From contig JANJXV010000004.1 of the NCBI GenBank assembly GCA_024803745.1, positions 49,113,858-49,177,857 on the forward strand: DNA of 64,000 nt. Direction: 5' to 3'. This DNA comes from Megascapheus bottae (taxonomy: Eukaryota; Chordata; Mammalia; Rodentia; Geomyidae). The notes below the pieces were generated by a model. That model was not told where the DNA came from and did no database searches. It saw only the letters and a list, made by a program, of their open reading frames with translations. A program made the translations under genes and the position numbers. Below, in pieces: positions 56,501-64,000 of this stretch (the stretch's first letter is position 1; every line of letters begins with the position of its first letter).

Positions 56501-56729
56501 AAAGGACCCTAACAGAGGGCCGGGAATTTGGCCTAGTGGTAGAGTGCTTGCCTAGCATGCACGAAGACCTGGGTTCGATTCCTCGGTACCCCACATACAT
56601 AGCAAAAAGCCGGAAGTGGTGCTGAGGCTCAAGTGGTAGAGTGCTAGCCTTGAGAAAGTCCAAGGACAGTGCTCAAGCCCTGAGCCCAAGCCCAGGACTG
56701 GCAAAAAAAAAAAAAGAACCCTAACACAG
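56501..56729 (+). mobile_element. SINE, IDL-Geo-type dimer, near consensus
   Basis: The element at 56518-56712 is flanked by 17-bp direct repeats with two mismatches (56501-56517 and 56713-56729). Pol III boxes are perfect: A box TGGCCTAGTGG (56529-56539) and B box GGTTCGATTCC (56572-56582). The right monomer also has tRNA-like boxes (GTGGTGCTGAGGCTCAAG region). A 13-A tail follows GGACTGGC. It shares the TACCCCACATACATAGC variant with the copy at 61907, so both belong to a young subfamily. Confidence 0.96.
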
Positions 56730-56806
56730 ACCTGAGAAGAATCAGTTTTCCAAATTTAAAGACCTAGTGAAAAAAAACCAAGTAGGATAACATTTGCATT
56801 TTGAAT

Positions 56807-57014
56807 GGCAATATGATTTTTTTTTCCAGTGCTGTGGCTTGAACTCGGGGCCTGGGCACTGTCCTTGACCTATCTCAAGGAGAGAACACTTTACCTCATG
56901 AGCCACAGCACTACTTGCAGCTTTTTCTGGGAATGTGTTATACTGAGGAATCAAACCCAAAGATTCATGTATCCTAGGAAACTTAGGACACATTCGTGGT
57001 CTGGCAATATGATT
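56807..57014 (-). mobile_element. SINE, IDL-Geo-type dimer, with 12-bp target duplication
   Basis: GGCAATATGATT flanks the minus-strand body 56819-57002 (56807-56818 and 57003-57014). The tail is T9. The left monomer is diverged (56960-57002). Confidence 0.93.
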
Positions 57015-57174
57015 CAAAGTAGATATCATTCATAACATTGGTTTCTAATTCTAAATTTGTAAACTCAATTTTAAAAGATAGTTTTAAAGCATGGAAATTA
57101 GCATAAGAATTATAGAATTATAGTACCTGTACTTGGTCAAAATTTTTCATATTAAAAGAAAAATAATGGGTGGT

Positions 57175-57290
57175 TTTGGAGGAATTCGTGAGAATATTAA
57201 AAGAGATGACATTGATCAAGATGTATTGTATTCATAAACTGCTTTGTTGAAGTCCTTTGTTGAACTACTTAAAGACAGTAATATTTAACA
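57175..57290 (+). repeat. Retroposon 3'-end repeat, copy 2
   Basis: 'gagaatattaaaagagatga' then 'catgatcaagatgtattgta' type sequence and 'gaactacttaaagacagtaa' match copy 1 at 54870-55025 in order. It has only a weak A-rich end. Confidence 0.65.
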
Positions 57291-57352
57291 ATCACATATT
57301 GAATTTGGTAGTTTGAACCAACTTACCTTACTAAGACTCAGCCTCAAGAAAT

Positions 57353-57555
57353 CAGCATGACATATGATATATGCCTGTAATCTCAAATACGTGTTAAATA
57401 TAGGTAAAAAGAATTGTAATGTAAGGCTAGCCTGTACAACTAACAAGATCCTGTACAAATACTGACTACATTAGAAGGCTGGAAATGCCATACTTCATAT
57501 AGTGCTTGTTTAGTAAGCATAGGATCCCAAATTCAAATCTCTATCTAGTCAAAAA
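57353..57555 (+). mobile_element. Older dimeric SINE (7SL-like head plus ID-like tail)
   Basis: 'gatatatgcctgtaatctca' is the 7SL-like head and 'aaggctagcctgtacaac' the middle. From 57477, 'ggctggaaatgccatac' and 'gtgcttgtttagtaagca' form an ID-like second monomer with GATCCCAAATTCAAATC near its B box. The monomer order differs from the younger composite SINEs, and divergence is high. Confidence 0.6.
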
Positions 57556-57828
57556 GGACATGAATTATTCCTCCAGGACTTCACACTTCAATAGATTTGT
57601 GGCTAAAGTAGAAGTCATGCTAAACTAAGTTTATCTGTTTATCTTTTTGTAATAATGTAGTCATCTACTTGTGTAGTGATGTTACTAGAGATTTTTTATA
57701 TGAAGTCAAGAATATTTCAACTTCTCCATTAATTTTCCACAGACCCAGTTATATTCGCATAACAAAGTTGTTATGCAAAAACTTATTAAGAGAAGATTGT
57801 GTGAAGGAAAGGAGAAACAAGATAAAAT
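57556..57828. other. Unassigned interval
   Basis: Nothing recognised. Confidence 0.5.
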
Positions 57829-58031
57829 TGGGGCCTAGAGTTTGGCCTAGTGGTAGAGTGCTTGCCTAGCATGCTGGAAGACCATGGTTCCATTCCTCAG
57901 TACCACATAGAAAAAAAGCTGGAACTGGTGCTGTGGCTCAAGTGGTAGAGCTCTAGCCTTGAGAAAAGTCCAAGGACAGTGCTTAGGCCATGAGTTCAGG
58001 CACCACAACTGGCAAAAAATAAAAGAAAAAA
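57829..58031 (+). mobile_element. SINE, IDL-Geo-type dimer
   Basis: GGGGCCTAGAGTTTGGCCTA start with a perfect A box. The linker between B box and right monomer is shortened (ACCACATAGAAAAAAAGC). The tail is A-rich with TAAAAG interruptions. Confidence 0.94.
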
Positions 58032-59227
58032 GAATATAACTTGCAGATGATCAATTATCAAAAATCACAGTAATTTGTAAAATTTGGGGATTCCTTAATA
58101 TAATCTAACTTCTTAGAAGAAGTTTATGAAAGACTTAAGTAAATATGAATTCATACCAGGAGGTGCATCACAGGAACAATTATGGAAAAAGGGGAATGCA
58201 TTGCAAAGCAAAACATTGCCACTAACTCAACTCAAGTGACAGGAGAGATATTATTGGGAAAGATAAGAACAAAGATTAAATACCTGCTACAGAAGAAAGG
58301 AATAAGATTGACATTTCAAGTGATAGGAAGAAATAAAAGGTGCAAGTTTTATTTCTGCTTTGGACTTAACTAAATTGAGCTTAGAACATATTCATGAACA
58401 TATTACACAAATATTTTTATGAACTGAAGAGCTCATTTTGAAGGTGCTTTTGGTCACATCATGCTTTTCGGTAAAACATTTCATTTTGAGACCTGTTCTA
58501 TTTTAGGACTGGGGTGCACAGACAATTGAAGACATTTTAATACACAAGCAAGACACAAGCAAATGTGAAAGATAAAGTCAGATTTTCTTCACAGTTTCTC
58601 AAGTTTCATAAGTATCGAAGAAAAGAAACTGAGGTCTGCTAAAATTCCCAGAAAAATATTCAAAATATTACTAAGTTGTAATCCATGTTCAGGTCTCATT
58701 TATATTTTCAAGTACAATCCATATTTGTAAAAATACACAGAGCTCATTGTAAATTAACACTTTAATTTCTCCTAAGAATTGATGTAATGCTCTATCTTGC
58801 TAACTAGAGAGTGAACCAAAAATTTAAACTCTGTAATAGAGTATGAATTGAATAATAATAAATAAATGAATAAAATATACATATAGATTAATACATATGT
58901 AAAGTAATTGCAAGAAGCCAGTAATGAAGGTTAGCTACCAAACCCATCCTGTAGATTTGCAAGTGATCTTACATATTCTTTCAGAAAAGAATATGCATGT
59001 AATCAACGTTCATAATTGAAATACAAATTTATAATAGGAAATGGAGAGAAACAGGAAAAAGCCATGGAAAGGAGCTTATGTCCAATTCATTACATAAGAA
59101 AATCATTTTGATAATACAAAATTTAGATTAAAGATATTCAAATGTTTTATTGTCTATCAAAATATTTTCTTTAATGTTAAAGGAATATTTGAATATGACA
59201 ACCTTTCTATTATAAATAGGGAACCTA
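58032..59227. other. Unassigned interval
   Basis: AT-rich DNA with no gene. A 63-codon frame at 58182-58373 has no recognisable domain. Confidence 0.5.
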
Positions 59228-59460
59228 GCAGGCTCTGGTTGCTCATGTCTGTAATCCTAGTTATTCAGAAAACTGATATCTGAGGATCTCAGTTCCAAGC
59301 CAACACAGGCAATAAAAGTCCCCACGAGACTCTTATCTCCAGTTAGTCACCCCAAAACTGGAAATGGTGCTCAAGTTGATAGAGCTCTAGCCTTGAGCAA
59401 AAGAGTACAGGAGTTCAAGGCCACAACTGTAAATAATAAACATAAATAAATAAATAAATA
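59228..59460 (+). mobile_element. SINE, 7SL-headed composite type
   Basis: GTTGCTCATGTCTGTAATCC head, CTCTTATCTCCAGTTAGTC middle block, then a shortened right monomer. The tail has become a (TAAA)n run at 59440-59460. Confidence 0.9.
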
Positions 59461-59922
59461 GTTTGATTCCTCATTTGAATTTTAATTATTTTATCCTAAA
59501 GTTTCTGGTCTACAAAAAAAAATAAATACTAATCTTAATCTGGCTGTAAACAATCACAATATTCCATCTCAACTAATGACTGAATTCAGTGGAAAATATT
59601 TTTCATTCCTGTGAGAAAAGTAAGTAGAAATAATAAGACTTCATTCGAGGCCAGCATAAGTATAAGGAGTTACTTTAGCTTGAAAATAGCTAGCACAAAA
59701 GGAAATACCAAAGTGGATCAAGTAATCATGTCTGCATGATACATGTGAGGCACTGCAGGCAAACCACACTACTACGAAAAAGAAAGGAATTGAACTTTAA
59801 ATAAAATGCCTAAATATTACCTAATTATCCAGAAAAATGCATTACTACGTAAACTGCATGTTTTTAGTGCACATTCCTAGTAACAAAATGGAATAAGTTT
59901 GCATCATTTCCTTCCTCCTTCC

Positions 59923-59925
<3 letters not shown>
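59461..59925. other. Unassigned interval
   Basis: Nothing recognised. Confidence 0.5.
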
Positions 59926-59998
<73 letters not shown>

Positions 59999-60009
59999 TC
60001 CATCTCTCT
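59926..60009 (+). repeat. (TC)n microsatellite
   Basis: About 40 TC units with one G interruption, on the tail side of the split minus-strand SINE that begins at 60010. Confidence 0.97.
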
Positions 60010-60381
60010 TTGTCAGTCATGGGGAAATAAGAGACCCAGCTAGTCGCAGTGATTCACACCTATAATCCCAGCTACTCAGGAGGCTGAGATCTGAGACTCT
60101 CAGTTCTGAGCCTGCCCAGGCACTAAAGTCCGTGGGACTCTCATCTCCAATTAACTACCAGAAAACCAGAAGTGGCACTGTGGCTCAAGGGGTAGGGTCT
60201 TAGCCTTCAGCTAAAGAGCTCAGGGAGAGCACCCAGTCCCAGGGTTCAAGCCCAAAGGCCAACAAAAATAAGAGATAGTCTCACAGACTTTCTTGCTAGG
60301 CTGGCTTTAAACTGTGATCCTCAGATCTCAGCCTCCTGAGTAGCTAAGATTATAGGCCTGAGCTGCCAATGCCCAGTCATT
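60010..60381 (-). mobile_element. Composite SINE, minus strand, split by another SINE
   Basis: The tail end, 'tttgtcagtcatgggg', lies at 60010-60024. The head complement (CTCACAGACTTTCTTGC through CTCCTGAGTAGCTAAG) lies at 60266-60381. Most of the right monomer is missing between them, so an internal deletion happened before or with the second insertion. Confidence 0.85.
60025..60275 (+). mobile_element. Composite SINE, plus strand, nested with 10-bp duplication
   Basis: The element body is 60035-60265, flanked by AAATAAGAGA (60025-60034 and 60266-60275). Head CCTATAATCCCAGCTACTC, middle block CATCTCCAATTAACTACC, right monomer CACTGTGGCTCAAGGGG. It inserted in the opposite orientation into a member of its own family. 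Confidence 0.94.
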
Positions 60382-61403
60382 TTCTTTCTTGATGCATACT
60401 TTAGGCATTATTTGTACACTAGATTTTATTTGTATTAATTATCCTCAAATAAAAAGGACTGTCTTTAATGTGTATGTATCTATGCATGGATTGAATTCTG
60501 AGCTTCCAAGTGATGAGCTGATGAGCACCGGCCTGGGTGACAAGGTATCTGTAGAGATTTAATTTCACAGGATTTGTAGGCTGTGTTGGTTTACTTTAGG
60601 CCTACCAGGTAAAAATGAAGTTAAATGCATTTTTGATCAGCATTGACCCAGGCATTGTGCCGTCAATTTCTTTATGTAGAGGCTTTGGCCAAGGTGATTT
60701 TGATTCTTCCAGGCTTTGCAGAATCTTTCTGACATGAGTTCTTAGAAGTTTACTTCTATGTTTATTAAAAACATATGGTGGATGCTCCCTATAGCAGTTC
60801 CCAGCATGGCTTGTGCCTTTATCCATAAGTACCAGTCCTGAAAATAGTCAGTGCTAGCAACTTGAGAGCAATCAAAAGGACAAAGTAAGAGTAAAATCAA
60901 TTTTCTAAAAGCATGCATACACATGCATGTTGAAATTAAAAACATGTCAAGCAGGGAAAATATTCAAATCTTCTTCATCCAAATGGAAAACTTCACTGAC
61001 AGTGAGAAGTTGTATCTTGTCAGCTTTCTCAGTGACCTTTATACTTGATGCTAACATCTGTATGTCAAGATGAGCTCTGTTAGAAGGCACACACATCACT
61101 CAGCCTGTTGGGGAGACTCCAAGAATCTTGCACAGTCACTGTGTAGAAATTATACATTTTAAGTCATCATAAAATTACTCTTGTAATACATTTTATTACA
61201 TTCTAATATTTTTTTAGAAAATAGAGATTTGAGGAAGCTAATCTTAAAAGACTCACCTATCTAAAAATTCATCAAGTAATTTTTACACATGTGTATTTTT
61301 GTTTCTGCATTATTATGTGAAGTAACTTTAAATAAATGTGTAAAAAATCCCTTCTTGTATGACAAGGATATTTTATTTCTGATTATGCATTTTATTCCTG
61401 TAG
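60382..61403. other. Unassigned interval
   Basis: No gene. Short frames at 60602-60945 on the - strand have no recognised domain. Confidence 0.5.
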
Positions 61404-61628
61404 AAATATAAATTAATGGGGCTTGGGAGTATGGCCTAGTGGCACAGTGCTTGTCTAGCATGCGCAAAGACCTGGGTTCAATTCCCCCATACTACATTTG
61501 TAGAAAAAGCCTAGAGCGGTAGTGTGACTCAAGTGGAAGAGCTCTAGTCTTGAGAAAGCCCAAGGACAGTGCTCAGACTCTGAATTCAAGCCTCAGGACT
61601 GGGAAAAAAAGGAAAAATATGAATTAAT
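61404..61628 (+). mobile_element. SINE, IDL-Geo-type dimer, with target duplication
   Basis: The element at 61418-61614 is flanked by AAATATAAATTAAT (61404-61417) and AAATATGAATTAAT (61615-61628), one mismatch. A box TGGCCTAGTGG, B box GGTTCAATTCC. Confidence 0.95.
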
Positions 61629-61894
61629 ATTTAAAGTAAAATAATACAATTTCAATTTAATATTTCCCATCTTCAATTAATTATTCTTTTCTGCTTGGCT
61701 TCTTCTAGTGTTTCCCTCATTATCAAATCTTTCTCCCACCTTTCATTTCCTTTTCCCTAATTCATTTTATTAGCATCTGTTAAACATCTTACACAGGCAT
61801 TGTGCTAGAGAATTTAGAGAAAGTAGAAAATAAAAGTCTATCTTCTTTTACATTTTGAACTCAGTTCTTGATAGGTATTGCTGTGAGATAAAAT

Positions 61895-62118
61895 TTCCAG
61901 AGTTTTCTGGGGGCCAAGAGTTTGGCCTAATGGTAGAGTGCTTGCCTAGCATGCACGAAGACCCTGGTTCGATTCCTCGGTACCCCACATACATAGCAAA
62001 AAGCCAGAAGTGGTGCTGAGGCTCAAGTGGTAGAGTGCTAGCCTTCAGAAAGTCCAAGGACAGTGCTCAAGCCCTGAGCTCAATCCCAGGACTGGCAAAA
62101 AAAAAATTCCAGAGTTTT
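61895..62118 (+). mobile_element. SINE, IDL-Geo-type dimer, near consensus, with target duplication
   Basis: The element at 61907-62106 is flanked by a perfect TTCCAGAGTTTT (61895-61906 and 62107-62118). B box GGTTCGATTCC is intact and the A box has one change (TGGCCTAATGG). A9 tail. It carries the same TACCCCACATACATAGC variant as the copy at 56518. Confidence 0.97.
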
Positions 62119-63035
62119 GAAGATGGGTTTGTGTTTTGGAAATAAAACCATATCTTTTGCAAATTACGGAAGATTGTTGTAGTATACATGTACATACATT
62201 AACCCTTGAGTTTATATATTTCAGAGTAGCATTGTTTCCATTTCTGAGTACCTTCTAAATTTTCAACTTTGTTCCTCTTTCTGTAAATTCCTTCTTATCT
62301 CTTCCATATAGGAAAAAAAACACTCTATATTCTCTTCAAAGTACATTGCAACCATGAAAATTTGTTTAAATTCAATAAGCTCCTTGAAGAATTTTCCATC
62401 TAAAGTAGTTCCATTTTTTAAATGTACATAATTTAACATCATTTCCATTGTATTCTTCACAGGGTACTTTCTCTCCACCAACTGGCAGAGAAAATTTTAG
62501 AGAAAAAAATTTCTTATTACAGGAACTTAAAGACTACTACAATAAAACATTTTCAAATCCATTTAATAAGAGGTGTTGCATGTCAAGTTTATCAAATTAC
62601 AAAGAACAATAGGACACACGAGTTAAATTTCAGATAAAACAATTTCTCTGCCAAGATTATTCCACTGATATTTTTTGAAATGCACACTAAAATACTAATA
62701 CTTTTTCAATAATTCATACTCTATAATTCAGAGTTAGATTTAAATTTATCCTGGATATTTTTTAACACAAATTTCAGTTTTTGTAATAATTGTGCTGCTC
62801 TTATCAGTAGCATCATCATATATGCTTATATATAATGTTTATATATAGGTATATGTATACATTATATATGTATATACGTATATTTTAAAAATATATAAAG
62901 AGACTAGTCTTCATTTGGGGTGAATATTCATTCTCTATTGGTGTGTATGCAAATGTGTACATGCCCATTTCACTGGAAAGAGAAGGATCTTTCACACTAG
63001 TTTCAAGTGCTAAGGCACACTAATAGAATGCCAGT
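62119..63035. other. Unassigned interval
   Basis: AT-rich DNA with a TATATG/TATAC-rich stretch at 62818-62896. Confidence 0.5.
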
Positions 63036-63587
63036 AAAAGAAGCACCGCTCCATTTGTAAGGAAATGGAAAGACTTAGAAAAAATCATATTAAGTGAAGT
63101 AAGCCAGACTCAAAGGAACATAGGCTCAATGGTTTCCCTCATTTGTCATAATCAGTAGAAACCTTGGGCTCTCCTAGCAGAGATTTACAATAGAACAAAA
63201 CCTAGATACAGATGGCTATACATTATGATGTTAAATAAAAGGACCTCCAGGATGTAGAAACAAAAGGCATATAATGAGTGATCATTGTCCTTAATGTACT
63301 GTTATCTCTCATCTTTTGTGCTGTCCCTTGGTCATCTCATATTGTTACATTATTTTACCTTGTTATCAGATATATTGTATATATGTATATTTGGTTATTT
63401 GAAATTGGATAGGGAAGGGGGGAAATCAAGTGGAGGGGTGGGAATGGGGAGAGGGAAATGGGGACCAAGACATGAGAAAGGGTATCAATGTTTGTGAAGT
63501 AATGCACCTTCTCTCTGGCGAATACAATGTAAACTTTCTATTAATTAAAATAAAAATACATGGAAAAAATTAAAGAAAAGAAGCACC
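63036..63587 (+). mobile_element. 5'-truncated LINE-1 3' end with 12-bp target duplication
   Basis: AAAAGAAGCACC flanks 63048-63575 on both sides (63036-63047 and 63576-63587). The 528-bp body starts in the last codons of ORF2 (CCATTTGTAAGGAAATGG, as at 2759) and ends in an A-rich tail. It is closely similar along its whole length to 2756-3275. Confidence 0.96.
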
Positions 63588-64000
63588 TCATTAAGACACA
63601 CATGAAAGCCTGCTGATACAATCAGATGCTATTCTCTGAAAATATTAAGATCTTTTCTTACAGAAAGGCAGATACACCTGCCCATATGCAACATTTTATT
63701 TGAAAAACTGCATCTATTTCAATGCAATTTTTAAGTTATTATTTCATTATTTTGCCAATTTACAGTTAAATGTGTAGGTGATTTTTTTTATTGCATTTGG
63801 ACTTTGTCAAAAGTGTGGGGTTCAGGGAAATACTTTCTGCCAAGTTCCTCTATGTTCATGCCAAGTAATTTTCAATTGCTTCATAAACAGTATATTTTAA
63901 ATGAAATGAATACATACATTTTAGATTAATTTACCCTTAACTAACCCAGATGGTTTAGAAGATATTCAATAAAACTTGACTTGAGTTATAAGAAATTGAT
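63588..64000. other. Unassigned right edge
   Basis: AT-rich DNA with nothing recognised. Confidence 0.5.

Noticed and set aside
56529..56582. A possible tRNA gene with A and B boxes
   Set aside because: The boxes belong to a SINE left monomer. No cloverleaf, anticodon stem or terminator context of a true tRNA gene is evident, and the same sequence recurs many times in the window.
60602..60945. Two overlapping minus-strand frames of about 70 codons
   Set aside because: No recognisable domain or gene context; ordinary length for random AT-rich sequence.

Overview
This window is AT-rich, gene-poor mammalian nuclear DNA, and I find no functional protein-coding gene or exon in it. The content is layered retroelements (decayed LINE-1 copies, about thirty SINEs, one endogenous retrovirus), microsatellites and long stretches of unassigned single-copy-looking sequence. 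The dominant SINE has a tRNA-like (ID-type) left monomer and a second right monomer. From memory this matches the IDL-Geo dimeric SINEs described for geomyoid rodents (kangaroo rats, pocket mice, pocket gophers), so a heteromyid or geomyid rodent is the best guess. That is an inference from SINE structure and not a database match.

Layout. 1-3275 is a LINE-1 on the + strand that enters from outside the window, with broken ORF2 and a 3' UTR; 3440-4105 is an older LINE-1 3' end. 4.4-9.98 kb is spacer with SINEs and microsatellites. 9990-16567 is a betaretrovirus-like (class II) provirus on the - strand, with two 300-bp LTRs, a 6-bp target duplication, a lysine-tRNA-type primer-binding site, gag, a dUTPase-protease frame, a pol deletion that leaves only the end of integrase, an env start, and about 2.7 kb with no long frame. 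16.6-50 kb is mostly unassigned AT-rich DNA with scattered SINEs and truncated LINE-1s. 51.4-54.8 kb is a second long, badly decayed LINE-1 with a SINE inside it. 55-64 kb holds several of the youngest-looking SINEs, a SINE-in-SINE nest and a short LINE-1 3' end with a perfect target duplication.

Relationships. LINE-1 supplies the reverse transcriptase that mobilises SINEs, and many SINEs here have A-rich tails and target duplications of the LINE-1 type. The provirus has lost the reverse transcriptase and RNase H regions and most of integrase, yet it keeps TG...CA LTR ends, primer site, polypurine tract and an elaborate gag-pro frameshift signal. It is either a relic of one deletion event or a member of a non-autonomous family mobilised in trans. 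I found no previously undescribed gene system. The most informative structures are the provirus and its frameshift pseudoknot, the modular SINEs (including a stand-alone left monomer), and the association of microsatellites with SINE tails.

All identities come from reading the sequence. Subfamily names and ages need alignment to a repeat library.
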